Source of the DNA: Versatilivorator sp963663845
GTDB lineage: Bacteria > Acidobacteriota > Terriglobia > Versatilivoradales > Versatilivoraceae
Direction: 5' to 3'
Assembly: GCA_963663845.2 (NCBI GenBank)
Contig: OY760650.2
Location: forward strand, 1,798,001-1,862,000
Length of the DNA: 64,000 bases
Shown: positions 18,847 to 28,552 of the stretch, one piece after another
How positions within the stretch are numbered: position 1 is the stretch's first letter
Layout: each line of letters begins with the position of its first letter
Made by a program: the position numbers and the translations under genes
The notes under the pieces: model-generated
The model's database searches: none
What the model was told of the DNA's origin: nothing
The model's input: only the letters and a program-made list of their open reading frames with translations

Positions 18847-21785
18847 ATCCCCTGGAGACCGAAGCCTCCCCTGCCGGCGCCGGGACACCGGATCGCAACG
18901 ACCTGGAGGAGAAGATCCTGCAGGTCGTTCGGGATCTCCTGGTGGAGTTGGGGTCTGACCGGGCCCTGCGGCACCTCTCGCCCAGCGCTTCGCTGGAGCG
19001 GGAGCTGGGACTGGCCAGCCTGGAACGGGTGGAGCTGTTGCTGCGCCTGGAAAGAGCCCTCTCGCTCCAGTTGCCGGAGCATCTCTTGTCCCGGGCCGAG
19101 GCGGTCGGCGACCTGGTCCTGGCCGCGAGGGCGGCAGAGTCTCAGGCCGGCGCTTCGGCATCGGCCTCCCCCGGGACAGACTGCATCGACACCCGCCTGC
19201 TCCGGCAGACCCAAAGTCCCGGGCCGCGGCCGGGAGGAGTGGATGCCTGGAGTCGGGAGGGCGGCTGGCCCGCCACCCTCGACGAGGCGCTCTTCCATTT
19301 TGCCCGTCGGGACCCGGAGCGGGTCCACATTCAGTTGCGGCTGGAGACTGGGGAGATGCGCCCCATCACCTATGCCGGCCTGCTGTCGGAGAGTTCGGCG
19401 GTGGCGGCGGCGTTGCGGCAGCGGGCGGGTTTGCAGTCCGGAGACCGGATTGCGCTCATGCTCCCCACCAGCCCCGACTTTTTCCCGGCTTTCTTCGGCG
19501 CCGTTCTGGCCGGCGCCGTTCCGGTTCCCCTCTATCCCCCCTGGCGGCCCGACCGCATCGAGGAGTACGCCCGGCGTCAGGCCAGGATCATCGCCGATTC
19601 CGGGGCGCGGGTGCTGGTGACCTTTCGGGAGGTTGGCCGCCTGGCGCGGCTGTTGGGCAGCCAGGTCCCCGGACTGGAAAGCGTGGTGACGCTGGACGGC
19701 CTGGGCAAGGCCACCGGCGACGTCCTCCGCCCTCTGCCCGGGGACGTCGCCTTGATGCAGTACACCTCGGGGAGCACCGGCGACCCCAAGGGAGTGGTGC
19801 TGACCCATGCCAACCTCATCGCCAATATCCGGGCGATCACGGGGGCGCTCAAGGTCAACTCGCGGGACGTGGTGGTGAGTTGGCTTCCCCTCTACCACGA
19901 CATGGGACTGATCGGAGCCTGGCTCTCCTGCCTCTACCTGGGGGTTCCCATCGTGATCCTGTCTCCCCAGGCCTTCCTGACCCGACCGGAGCGCTGGCTG
20001 TGGGCCATGCACCGCTATCGCGCCACCCTCTCGGCCGCCCCCAACTTCGCCTACGAACTCTGCATGCGGCGGGTCGACGATCGGAGCCTGGAAGGACTGG
20101 ACCTCTCCTGCTTGCGGGCCACCCTGAACGGCGCCGAGCCGGTTCAACCCGAAACCCTGGAGGGGTTTTCACGGCGGTTCCAACCCCATGGCTTCCGCGC
20201 CGAAGCCCTGATGCCGGTCTATGGCCTGGCCGAGTCCTCGCTGGCGGTGACCATCCCTCCCCTGGGCAGAAGGCCTCTTCTCGACCCCATCGACCGGGGC
20301 GCTCTCGAAGGGAGCGGGCGAGCGGAGCCCGCCTCCGGTCAATCCGTGAAGCCGCTGACCTTTGTTTCCGCCGGCCGGCAGTTGGCCGGACACCAGGTCA
20401 GAATCGTCGGCCCGACCGGCAATCCCCTTCCAGACCGGGTCCAGGGCCACGTCCAGTGCCGGGGTCCCTCGGTCATGCAGGGTTACTTCGGAAGAGCCGA
20501 GGCCACTGCCGAGGTCTTGCAGAATGGCTGGCTGAAGACGGGCGACCTGGGCTACCTGGCAAAGGGAGAGCTCTTTGTCACCGGCCGGGTCAAGGACATC
20601 ATCATCCAGGGAGGCCGAAATCTCTACCCGCAGGAACTGGAGCAGATTGCGGGGGAGGTCGAGGGGGTTCGGCGGGGCTGTGTCGCCGCATTCGGGGTCA
20701 GCGGAAGGCGGGTGGCCGGCGAGCGCCTGGTCCTGGTGGCCGAAACGCGTCGAAGCGAACCCGAGGAGAGGGAGAAGCTGGCTGCCGCCATCCGGGAAAG
20801 GATGGACGCTCAACTGGGCATCCCGCTGGATGAGGTTGTGCTGGTTCCCCCGCAAAGCGTCCCCAAGACCTCCAGCGGCAAGATCCGGAGGGACGCCTGC
20901 CGCCGCCTCTACCTGCAAGGCAAGCTCCATTCCCCGACCTCGGCAGTCTGGCTGCAGGTGGCGCGGCTGGCTCTGCGGAGCCTGGGGCAGCGGAGCCGCC
21001 GGGCGGTCGGGGCCGTGTCGAGGGGGCTCTATGGCAGCTACGTGTGGACGGTGCTGGTTGCGGTCGGTCTGCCCTGTTGGGTGTTGCTGCTGTTGACGCC
21101 GTCCCGCAGCGGACCTCGAGCCGGCCCGGCCCTGCTCAGAGCGATCTCGCGGATCACCCTCCGCCTGGCAGGGCTGCGGCCGGCGGTCACCGGACTGGAG
21201 CACCTGCCGGCGGTTGGTCTCTCCGGCCACTCGCGCTTCCTGATCGTTTCAAACCACGCCAGCTATCTGGACATCCTGGTGTTGATGGCGGCCCTGCCCT
21301 TCGACTTCTCCTTCGTGGCCAAGCGGGAGGCCGCCGCCTGGCCCTTCGTGGGCGCCTTCATTCGCCGGTCCGGCTACCTCACCGTCGACCGCGAGAACGC
21401 GCCCGAGGCCGTCGAGGACAGCCGCCGCATCGAGGAGAGGCTGCTGGGGGGAACCCCGGTCCATGTTTTCCCGGAGGGCACCTTCACCCATGCCAGCGGA
21501 CTGCGGCCGTTTCAGATGGGAGCCTTCAAGCTGGCGGCCGATACCGCATCCCCCTTGCTGCCGGTCACGCTGAGCGGGACGCGGCAGGTGCTCCGCGACG
21601 GACGGCTGCTGCCCTCGCCGGCCCCGCTCCGGGTGGTGATCAGTCCGGCCATCCGGCCGGGCGGAAAGGGGTGGCCGGAAATGATCCGCTTGAGGGATGC
21701 CGCCTATGCCGAGGTGTTGAAACACTGCGGCGAAGGTCCGCTGGACCTGGTGCGGGCGGGGCCGCCCAGGGCCGGCGTCGAGTAA
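18843..21785 (+). CDS. Acyl carrier protein - fatty acyl-AMP ligase - PlsC acyltransferase fusion
   Basis: The 980-residue protein has three parts. Residues ~20-97 form an acyl carrier domain with the phosphopantetheine site GLASLERVELL (Ser59). Residues ~125-700 form an ANL adenylating enzyme of the FAAL/long-chain acyl-CoA ligase type, with YTSGSTGDPKG at 307-317, a YGLAESS motif, and GDLGYL followed by KDIIIQGGRN. A short membrane segment near 728-748 leads to a PlsC-type acyltransferase with HASYLD (His805, Asp810) and FPEGT (876-880). It could activate a fatty acid, load it on its own ACP and esterify it to a lysophospholipid or another alcohol. The start forms ATGA with the metK stop. 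Confidence 0.88.
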   Translation: MNPLETEASPAGAGTPDRNDLEEKILQVVRDLLVELGSDRALRHLSPSASLERELGLASLERVELLLRLERALSLQLPEHLLSRAEAVGDLVLAARAAESQAGASASASPGTDCIDTRLLRQTQSPGPRPGGVDAWSREGGWPATLDEALFHFARRDPERVHIQLRLETGEMRPITYAGLLSESSAVAAALRQRAGLQSGDRIALMLPTSPDFFPAFFGAVLAGAVPVPLYPPWRPDRIEEYARRQARIIADSGARVLVTFREVGRLARLLGSQVPGLESVVTLDGLGKATGDVLRPLPGDVALMQYTSGSTGDPKGVVLTHANLIANIRAITGALKVNSRDVVVSWLPLYHDMGLIGAWLSCLYLGVPIVILSPQAFLTRPERWLWAMHRYRATLSAAPNFAYELCMRRVDDRSLEGLDLSCLRATLNGAEPVQPETLEGFSRRFQPHGFRAEALMPVYGLAESSLAVTIPPLGRRPLLDPIDRGALEGSGRAEPASGQSVKPLTFVSAGRQLAGHQVRIVGPTGNPLPDRVQGHVQCRGPSVMQGYFGRAEATAEVLQNGWLKTGDLGYLAKGELFVTGRVKDIIIQGGRNLYPQELEQIAGEVEGVRRGCVAAFGVSGRRVAGERLVLVAETRRSEPEEREKLAAAIRERMDAQLGIPLDEVVLVPPQSVPKTSSGKIRRDACRRLYLQGKLHSPTSAVWLQVARLALRSLGQRSRRAVGAVSRGLYGSYVWTVLVAVGLPCWVLLLLTPSRSGPRAGPALLRAISRITLRLAGLRPAVTGLEHLPAVGLSGHSRFLIVSNHASYLDILVLMAALPFDFSFVAKREAAAWPFVGAFIRRSGYLTVDRENAPEAVEDSRRIEERLLGGTPVHVFPEGTFTHASGLRPFQMGAFKLAADTASPLLPVTLSGTRQVLRDGRLLPSPAPLRVVISPAIRPGGKGWPEMIRLRDAAYAEVLKHCGEGPLDLVRAGPPRAGVE

Positions 21786-21866
21786 GACCGGCATGAGGTC
21801 CCGGCGCCGCCTCCGTCTCTTGCCCTGCACCGCTGAGGAATTGGACCGCCTTGGCCGGGAAGCGTC

Positions 21867-22568
21867 ATGATTCCCCTGAAAGACATCAACCAGACCCGGA
21901 CCTTTCCGGCGGTCACGCTGCTGCTGATAGCGGTCAATGCGGTCGCCTTCGTCTACCAGCTGTCCCTGGGGTCGGGGCCCGGGCTGACGGGGTTCTTCTA
22001 CCAGTTCGGACTGGTTCCCCGCGCGCTGCTGAGTTTGGGCTATTGGCAGGAAGCCGGGATCCTGCCGGGCCTGGCTCCCTTCCTTACCTCCATGTTCCTG
22101 CATGGCGGCTGGATGCATTTCCTGGGGAACATGCTCTACCTGTGGGTGTTCGGCGACAACGTGGAGGACTGGCTGGGACGGCTGCGCTTCCTGCTCTTCT
22201 ACCTTGTTTGCGGCCTGCTGGCGGCCCTGCTGCAGATTGCGGTTCATCCCGGCTCGCCCATACCCATGATCGGCGCCAGCGGCGCCATCTCCGGGGTGTT
22301 GGCGGCCTACCTGGTGCTGTTCCCCCGAGCCCGGGTCCTCACCTTCGTGCCCATCCTGTTCTTCTTCTACCTGGTCCGGCTGCCGGCCCTGATCTTCCTG
22401 GGACTGTGGTTTCTGCTGCAATTCTTCAACGGCGCCGTTTCCCTGACGTCGGGGGATCTCTCCATGGGAGGCACCGCCTGGTGGGCTCACGTCGGCGGCT
22501 TCGTCGCCGGCCTGTTCCTGATCCTGAAACGTCGCAAGTCGCGGCGGCGACTCACCTATCAGTACTGA
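21867..22568 (+). CDS. Rhomboid family intramembrane serine protease
   Basis: The 233-residue membrane protein has six or so hydrophobic helices and the rhomboid dyad: Ser138 in IGASGAISG and His208 in WWAHVGGFVAG. The loop motif FLHGGWMHFLGNMLYLWVFGDNVED is also typical. It cleaves transmembrane substrates within the membrane. The 3' end overlaps the convergent gene at 22552-24117 by 17 bp, so that neighbour may have inserted against it. Confidence 0.92.
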   Translation: MIPLKDINQTRTFPAVTLLLIAVNAVAFVYQLSLGSGPGLTGFFYQFGLVPRALLSLGYWQEAGILPGLAPFLTSMFLHGGWMHFLGNMLYLWVFGDNVEDWLGRLRFLLFYLVCGLLAALLQIAVHPGSPIPMIGASGAISGVLAAYLVLFPRARVLTFVPILFFFYLVRLPALIFLGLWFLLQFFNGAVSLTSGDLSMGGTAWWAHVGGFVAGLFLILKRRKSRRRLTYQY

Positions 22569-24117
22569 GGCCGCGAAGGATTTCTCGTCTGACCTGTTCG
22601 ATGGCCTCTCTATCCCCGTCGTTCCATTCGGAGGGGCTGGCTTGGGCTTTTTCGAGCAATTCGATGAGCGAATTGCGAAGCGCTGTCACCTTTTCAAAGA
22701 TCTCGAATCGACGGTCGCCAACGCGAAACATGGTGCCTGCATTTTCGTAGTTTTGTTGAGCGTCCAAAAGGCGGCACCCTCTTTCTTTTTGGATTTGGTC
22801 AAAGGGGTTTCCGTAGCGTGCATGCTCCGGCCAGCCACAAATGACGCACTCTTTCTCGTCGTTGGCGAATACGGGTTCGGTGCCGAGATTTGGGTACCCG
22901 CAACACAAGCAGGGCCGATTCTCGGACGTACCGTACAACAAACCGTATATGGGGTAGCCATCCGTGTAGTTCCGCCACCACGCGACCCACCTTTGTCTAC
23001 AGGACGAAGAGAGGTTAATAGGCTTCTCTTCCAGTTTCCAGATAGCTGGCACGTCGATTGAAGTGGCAATGCGACGAACGACCCGATCGAGAAAAAACAC
23101 CACCAACGATGTGTCTCGTACAATTGAAAGAACGACTCCCCTACCGAATACGGCTTGATCGATCCAGGTTCCGGGAGAAAAACGTTTGGAGGCTGGCAGA
23201 AAATACTCGGGTTCGGGAGCGAGCACCTTCTCGATTCCTGACAGCTCAGGATTGGGGCACAACGTCTCGGCGCTGCCACTGTAGTCGACATCCATTCTCG
23301 AGTTCCGCACGGCCAGTACCCTTCCGTATCCGGAATAGCGATGACGAATCCAGTCCCCGGGGCGGAAATGTTCCTTTAGCGAGGGGACATGTTTCGGTTT
23401 CCGGACCGTTCGCCAATAGGTAATGTGTGGCAGAAAGTCGTCGTCTATCTCGTCCCCGTAGGATACTTTCATGGTGTGTGGCGGATCGGGCATCATCTCC
23501 AGGATCTGGCCCGGCCGATAGCGGCCCTCGGCAACGATCCAGCTTCCCGGTCGAACCCTGGGCTTTCGGATGGGGCGATTGGGCTTGAGACGAGCCGGGA
23601 AACGGCGGCGGTTGCGGGGCGGATGGGACGCTGCGTCCAAAAGTGCCTCCACCACCGTTTGCGTGGCAGCCACGGCGCGGTTAATTGAAGTCGGATGTTT
23701 CCGGAGTTTCCGCATTGCCACTTGAAACGCGGTTGCCAGTTTCCCTAGCTTATCGGGACACTTCTCGATGAAAGCCCTATGGTAACTGTCGTCATTCCCG
23801 CCCTTGCCACGCAGATGCGTCCGGCACCAAGCTCGCACGGCATGGGTAAAGGCGCTCCTGAGATACATCATGTGATCAATCGTGAAATCTTCCCCTCGGT
23901 CTGACGCACTAACCACACAGGCCAGACAGTCACGGGCGGAGTCCATCTCCCACTTGGTCCAGTTTCTGGAGCTCATCGGTTTCCTTGCTCGAACTTGCCA
24001 TGAAATACGAAACTTGACCGATTCTTCCTTGCCGCTTGAGGTCTTGTCGGCAGGCAATACAACCTCGACTTGGCGCTGGCCCTTCTGCCATCGTGGCAGT
24101 TTCTTATTCTTTGGCAT
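22552..24117 (-). CDS. CPCC-type zinc-ribbon protein with three small barrel-like repeats, unknown function
   Basis: The 521-residue protein belongs to no family I can name. Three diverged repeats share a [V/F]-x-P-G-[S/D/T]-W-I start and a later G-[Q/R/V] turn: VRPGSWIVAEGRYRPGQI, FRPGDWIRHRYSGYGRV and FSPGTWIDQAVFGRGVV. They resemble DUF3553/CarD-like small beta barrels. A later zinc-ribbon-like segment reads CLCCGYPNLG ... CVICGWPEH, close to the CPCC cysteine-rich family. The N-terminal third is basic and helical. G+C content is clearly lower than in flanking genes, which suggests transfer. The ATG at 24117 is preferred over an upstream TTG because GGGAAG sits just before it. Confidence 0.6.
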   Translation of the reverse strand: MPKNKKLPRWQKGQRQVEVVLPADKTSSGKEESVKFRISWQVRARKPMSSRNWTKWEMDSARDCLACVVSASDRGEDFTIDHMMYLRSAFTHAVRAWCRTHLRGKGGNDDSYHRAFIEKCPDKLGKLATAFQVAMRKLRKHPTSINRAVAATQTVVEALLDAASHPPRNRRRFPARLKPNRPIRKPRVRPGSWIVAEGRYRPGQILEMMPDPPHTMKVSYGDEIDDDFLPHITYWRTVRKPKHVPSLKEHFRPGDWIRHRYSGYGRVLAVRNSRMDVDYSGSAETLCPNPELSGIEKVLAPEPEYFLPASKRFSPGTWIDQAVFGRGVVLSIVRDTSLVVFFLDRVVRRIATSIDVPAIWKLEEKPINLSSSCRQRWVAWWRNYTDGYPIYGLLYGTSENRPCLCCGYPNLGTEPVFANDEKECVICGWPEHARYGNPFDQIQKERGCRLLDAQQNYENAGTMFRVGDRRFEIFEKVTALRNSLIELLEKAQASPSEWNDGDREAIEQVRREILRGLSTDR

Positions 24118-24374
24118 GGCTTCCCAAGTACCTCCCAACAGATCGTACGTTGCCGATAGCTTAATTCACTTTCCAGCCGCTCATCACGAGATTCCGCGTC
24201 AATGTCGTCGGCCTTGAGCTACAGGCAGCCTGTTCGGAAAATCTGTAGCGGAACTATCCGGCAAAAGGTCTGTCGATCTCTCAATAGTTGTTGCCCCGAA
24301 GACCCGGTTCGAAAAAGAATCGGTCGTGACGGAAGATTTGCCCTCTGAAAAAAGGGAAAGGGACGGACTTCAGC
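24118..24374. other. Intergenic region without a recognised gene
   Basis: These 257 bp separate the foreign-looking CPCC gene from the FGGY kinase gene. I see no tRNA, repeat or convincing promoter. A purine-rich stretch with AAAGGGAAAGGGA lies shortly before the TTG start at 24375 and can serve as the ribosome binding site. Confidence 0.4.
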
Positions 24375-25859
24375 TTGCCGCCAGGTTCTAACGACCCTCT
24401 GATCCTCGCCATTGACGCCGGGAGCTCCTCGGTTCGGGCCACCCTCCATGAAGGTTGCGGCCAGGCCCTGTCCGGTCTGGAGGCCCGAAGACCCTACCAG
24501 TTCGCCACCACGCCGGACGGCGGCGTGGAGGTGGGCGCCGATGCCCTGTTCGAGCTGGTGGCGGAGGCGATCGACGAGATCCTGCTGAGAAGCGGCCGGC
24601 TGCGCCGGGGGATCGCCGCCGTCGCCATGTCGACCTTCTGGCACAACCTGGTGGGGGTGGATGCCGGGGGCCGGGCGCTGACCCCGGTCTACTCCTGGGC
24701 CGACACGCGCAGCGCCGCCGCCGCCGAGGAGCTTCGCAGCCTGGTGGACGAAAGCCGGTACCACGCCCGCACCGGCTGCCCGCTCCATCCCAGCTACCTG
24801 CCGGCCAAGCTGTTGTGGCTGCATCGGTCCCGGCCGGAGTTGTTCCGCGGCGCCCCCCGCTGGATGTCGTTCGGGGAATATGCCTATTTGAAGCTCTTCG
24901 GCGTTAGCCGCTGCAGCCTCTCCATGGCCTCGGGGACGGGACTGCTGGATCAGGACCGCCTGGAGTGGGACGAAGGCATTCTGCAGGTGCTGCCGCTGGA
25001 GCGGGAGCAGTTGTCCCCCCTCATCGACCTGGACGCTCCGCTGTCGGGCCTCGGCCCGCCCTTCGCCGGGCGCTGGCCCGACTTGAGTCGAATTCCCTGG
25101 GTGGCGGCCGTTGGAGACGGGGCCTGCAGCAACGTGGGCAGCGGCTGTGGCACGCCCGGCCGCTGGGCCCTGATGGTGGGCACTTCGGGCGCCATGAGAG
25201 TGATGGGCAAGACCGACCGGCCGCCGGTCCCACGGGGGCTGTGGTGCTATCGGGCCAACCGGAGCCGCTTCGTCATGGGTGGATCGCTCAGCAACGGCGG
25301 ACTCCTCTTCGAATGGATGACCGAGACGCTGCGGCTGGAGCGGGACGCCGAGGCCGTCGAGCGCGGACTGGCGGAGATGGCCCCGGATTCCCATGGGCTG
25401 ACCCTTCTGCCCTTCCTGGCCGGGGAGCGCAGCCCGGGCTGGCAATCCAAGGCCCGGGCGGCCGTTACGGGCCTGAGCCTGCACACCCGTCCCATCGAGA
25501 TCCTGCGGGCTTCGCTGGAATCGGTGGCCTACCGGTTCGCAAAGATCGCACGGCTGCTGGAGCCCGTGGTCCCGGGGGATCGAGAGATCGTGGCTTCCGG
25601 CGGGGCGCTGCTGCGATCCCCGGTCTGGATGCAGATCATGGCCGACGTCCTGGGGCAGCCGGTGGCGGCGTCGGCGGTGAAGGAAGCCTCCAGCCGGGGC
25701 GCAGCCTTGCTGGCCCTGGAGGCCCTGGGCATTCTCGACGGCATCGAGGAAGTGGAGACCCCGCTGGGCGCCCGCTTCGATCCTTGCCCGGAACGGCGCC
25801 AACGCTACCGGCAGGCTCTGGAAAGGCACGACCGGCTCTACCGCCTGCTGCTGCCGTAG
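24375..25859 (+). CDS. FGGY family carbohydrate kinase (gluconokinase-like)
   Basis: The 494-residue protein has the two FGGY actin-like domains. It opens with LILAIDAGSSSVRATLHEG (phosphate loop 1) and has FWHNLVGVD, VYSWADTRS, GDGACSNVGSGC, GTSGAMR and the C-terminal IVASGGALLRSPVWMQIMAD. The GxGA-SNVGSG pattern and the transaldolase gene next door favour gluconate or a pentose as substrate. This would feed the pentose-phosphate pathway, but substrate specificity is inferred. A TTG at 24375 starts the frame. Confidence 0.8.
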   Translation: MPPGSNDPLILAIDAGSSSVRATLHEGCGQALSGLEARRPYQFATTPDGGVEVGADALFELVAEAIDEILLRSGRLRRGIAAVAMSTFWHNLVGVDAGGRALTPVYSWADTRSAAAAEELRSLVDESRYHARTGCPLHPSYLPAKLLWLHRSRPELFRGAPRWMSFGEYAYLKLFGVSRCSLSMASGTGLLDQDRLEWDEGILQVLPLEREQLSPLIDLDAPLSGLGPPFAGRWPDLSRIPWVAAVGDGACSNVGSGCGTPGRWALMVGTSGAMRVMGKTDRPPVPRGLWCYRANRSRFVMGGSLSNGGLLFEWMTETLRLERDAEAVERGLAEMAPDSHGLTLLPFLAGERSPGWQSKARAAVTGLSLHTRPIEILRASLESVAYRFAKIARLLEPVVPGDREIVASGGALLRSPVWMQIMADVLGQPVAASAVKEASSRGAALLALEALGILDGIEEVETPLGARFDPCPERRQRYRQALERHDRLYRLLLP

Positions 25860-25993
25860 TCCGCTGGTCTCACCGGCTGGAGCGATCATGGCGCAGGGAT
25901 TTTGGTTGTGTCGGCCGGGGCGCGGGGATTAAAGTCTGGCATTGATGGGCTTGAGGGACAGGGGAGTCCCCACATTCATACTGGGAGGGTTCG

Positions 25994-27151
25994 ATGGACA
26001 GCCGGAATTTGGGTCGTAGGGGGACGAGTCCGCTCCTGGACTTGCAGCAACAGGGTCAGAGCGTCTGGTGCGATTCGATCAGCCGATCCCTGCTGGATTC
26101 AGGCGAGTTGCGCCGGATGATCGCCGAGGATGGCTTGCGCGGGGTGACCTCCAACCCCTCCATCTTCGAGAAGGCCATCGACGGCGGCGCCGACTACGAC
26201 CGGGAGATCCGCACCATGGCCGGGGCCGGCTTCTCCGCCGAGCGGATCTACGAAGTGCTGGCCATCCAGGACATTCAGGCGGCCGCCGATCACTTCGGGC
26301 CGCTTTTCGAGACGACCGGGGGTGGGGACGGCTACGTCAGTCTGGAGGTCTCGCCCCACCTGGCCTACCGCACCCGGGAAACCGTGGAGGAAGCCCGCCG
26401 CCTCTGGAAAGCCGTGGCCCGGCCCAACCTGATGGTCAAGGTCCCCGCCACCCCGGCCGGCATGCCCGCCATCCGCCAGCTTCTGGGAGAGGGGATCAAC
26501 GTCAACGTCACCCTGATGTTCTCGATGGAGCACTATCTTCAGGTGGCCGAGGCCGCCCTGCAGGGGATCGAGACTCTGGCTGCCTCCGGCGGCGCGGCCC
26601 CGGTCGCCTCGGTGGCCAGCTTCTTTGTCAGCCGGGTCGACACCGTGATCGACCAGCAACTGCAGGAACTGGAGTCGGGCGCCGGCAGCGCCGCCGAGAA
26701 AGAACGCTGCCGGGCCCTGCAGGGGCGCGCCGCTGTCGCCAACGCGCGCCTGGTCTATCGGAAATTCAGGGAAATCTTCGGCGGAAGCCGCTTCCTCGAT
26801 CTCAAGCGGCAGGGCTTCCGGGTGCAGCGCCCTCTGTGGGCCAGCACCAGCACCAAGAACCCCCGCTATCGGGACGTGCTCTACGTCGAGACCCTGATCG
26901 GCCCCGACACGGTGAACACCATGCCCCTGTCCACCCTGGCGGCCTTTCGGGACCACGGAGAGGTGAGAGCCACCCTGGAAGAGGACCAGGAGGAGGCCCG
27001 GCAGACCTTTGTCCGGCTGCGGGAGGTGGGTGTCGACATGGACGCGGTGACCCGCGAGCTGCAGGAAGACGGCGTCAAGCTCTTCGCCGACGCCCATGAC
27101 CGGCTGCTGGCCTCCATCCGGAGCAAACGGCAAGCGATCCTCAGCGCTTGA
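25994..27151 (+). CDS. tal: Transaldolase
   Basis: The 385-residue protein carries GVTSNPSIFEKAI, the first transaldolase signature, and the Schiff-base lysine Lys149 in LMVKVPATPAGMPAI. GINVNVTLMFS, SFFVSRVDT and STSTKNPRYRDVLYVETLIGPDTVNTMP follow. It transfers dihydroxyacetone units in the non-oxidative pentose-phosphate pathway. Length and motifs fit the long transaldolase type found in actinobacteria and cyanobacteria. It follows the FGGY kinase gene in the same direction and overlaps the convergent membrane-protein gene by 11 bp. Confidence 0.93.
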   Translation: MDSRNLGRRGTSPLLDLQQQGQSVWCDSISRSLLDSGELRRMIAEDGLRGVTSNPSIFEKAIDGGADYDREIRTMAGAGFSAERIYEVLAIQDIQAAADHFGPLFETTGGGDGYVSLEVSPHLAYRTRETVEEARRLWKAVARPNLMVKVPATPAGMPAIRQLLGEGINVNVTLMFSMEHYLQVAEAALQGIETLAASGGAAPVASVASFFVSRVDTVIDQQLQELESGAGSAAEKERCRALQGRAAVANARLVYRKFREIFGGSRFLDLKRQGFRVQRPLWASTSTKNPRYRDVLYVETLIGPDTVNTMPLSTLAAFRDHGEVRATLEEDQEEARQTFVRLREVGVDMDAVTRELQEDGVKLFADAHDRLLASIRSKRQAILSA

Positions 27152-28205
27152 GGATCGAGGCTTTTGTGCTTTTTGTGGTGAGTGCTGGAGCTGCATCAGC
27201 CGGTTTCTGGCCGGCGATGCTGGAGATTCTGCTCCAGGAAAGGCCTTCTCGATGGAGCAGAACGAATCCCAGCAGCAGCAGCGGGACCATGGAAGCCAGG
27301 TAGCAGCCGTTGCTGATGCCGGCCGCCTGGGAGTTCGGGTCCTGGGTTGACAGGAAGGGCGCGAAGAAGTGGGTCAGGGCCAGTTGCATGAAAAACTGGA
27401 ATCCGCCCACCCCTCCCGGCGTGGGAATGGCGACCCCCGCCACCGTGATCACCGTCAGCAGGAGCGCGCCCGTCAGAGGGAAATCGCTCAGGTAGGCCCT
27501 GGCCAGAAACCAGAGCTGCAGGCTGATGGTGATCCAGATGGCCAGGGAGAGCACCGCGACCTCAACCCGTTCACCGCCCTTTCTCAGCGCCCTGAAGCCA
27601 TCCCCAAAGGAAACGATGATGCGGGACAGCCGTCCCGGCATCCTTGCGGTCCAATCCCGGCGGCCGGCAAGGTAGACCGCGGCCAGCAACGCCAGGGCCA
27701 GGAGGGGGACCCCGATCAGCGAGAATCTCTGAATGGCCAGCATGATTTCCCGGCCCCGCTCGGAATCAGGAGGGTGTTGGCCGGAGAAGAGAGCCAGGTA
27801 GACCGCAAAGATCCCGACAACGGTAACGAGGTCCAGGATTCGCTCCAGCAGAGAGGTGGCGATGACCGAGGCGGCCGGAATCTTCTCCTTCCTGGCCAGC
27901 ACCACCGAGGACACCACTTCGCCGGCGCGCGGGGGAATCAGGTTGATGACGTACTTGGCGACCGTCAGGGAGAAGAGGCTCCGGTAGGCCAGGGGATGCT
28001 TGACGGGGGAGAGCAGGACACCCCATCTCCAGGCGCGCAGGCCCATGTGAAGCAGGGTCAGGCTCAGGCCGGCCAGCAGGAAGACCGGCCGTCCCTGCAA
28101 CATCACCCTCCAGGACTGCCCCCAGTCGGGCACGCTGAAGTAGATCAACGAACCGACCAGAAGCGTCAGGCTCAGGCTGACGACCCAGGGGAACAGTGCT
28201 CTCAT
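27141..28205 (-). CDS. LPG synthase TM-region / flippase-like integral membrane protein
   Basis: The 354-residue protein has about eight hydrophobic helices and family landmarks GLRAWRWGVLL, NLIPPRAGEVV and IPTPGGVGGFQFFM. These are characteristic of the MprF flippase-like domain (UPF0104). Members move or modify lipids, and no catalytic aminoacyl-transfer domain is present. The ATG at 28205 (MRALFPWVVSL) places the first helix at the N-terminus. The substrate is unknown. Confidence 0.8.
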   Translation of the reverse strand: MRALFPWVVSLSLTLLVGSLIYFSVPDWGQSWRVMLQGRPVFLLAGLSLTLLHMGLRAWRWGVLLSPVKHPLAYRSLFSLTVAKYVINLIPPRAGEVVSSVVLARKEKIPAASVIATSLLERILDLVTVVGIFAVYLALFSGQHPPDSERGREIMLAIQRFSLIGVPLLALALLAAVYLAGRRDWTARMPGRLSRIIVSFGDGFRALRKGGERVEVAVLSLAIWITISLQLWFLARAYLSDFPLTGALLLTVITVAGVAIPTPGGVGGFQFFMQLALTHFFAPFLSTQDPNSQAAGISNGCYLASMVPLLLLGFVLLHREGLSWSRISSIAGQKPADAAPALTTKSTKASILKR

Positions 28206-28552
28206 CGCGGTCGATTCCGGATCCGGGAGCTTCCGGGGTGGCAAGCCCTGAGAATGCGTCCGCCGGGCCGGCAGGGCGCAGCAACCCTACCACGCCGGGA
28301 GGGACAGCTCAAGACGAGTGATTAGTGGTCGGTGATCAGTGGTCAGTCCTGAAAGCGGGCAAAGGCTGATGCGGCGGTTCGACTGCGGGCTGGGGAAGCC
28401 GCGCTGCCGCGGGGGTCAGCGCTGCCGCTGGCGCTCCCGCCCCCTGTGTTATACTCGCGCTCCAACCGGGCGCGGGAGCGGAGCGAATTCCGGGACCGTA
28501 TTTCTCGCCGGGGTCGTGATCGTGGCGGGCGCGGGCCGGTTGCCGAGGGGAA
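28206..28552. other. Divergent intergenic region with a short direct-repeat tract and promoter
   Basis: This 347-bp spacer lies between the flippase-like gene and the M32 peptidase gene. Near 28316-28347 it holds an imperfect tract of GTGATTAGTGGTC / GTGATCAGTGGTC units. An extended -10, TG-T-TATACT (28447-28455), points to the M32 gene about 100 bp downstream, with no clear -35. I see no coding sequence here. Confidence 0.45.

Noticed and set aside
24118..24374. tRNA or attachment site beside the foreign CPCC gene
   Set aside because: No cloverleaf-compatible sequence or flanking direct repeats could be recognised.
28316..28347. GTGATTAGTGGTC / GTGATCAGTGGTC tract as a regulatory array
   Set aside because: It is a short imperfect low-complexity tract in a spacer; it is noted as such, with no support for function.
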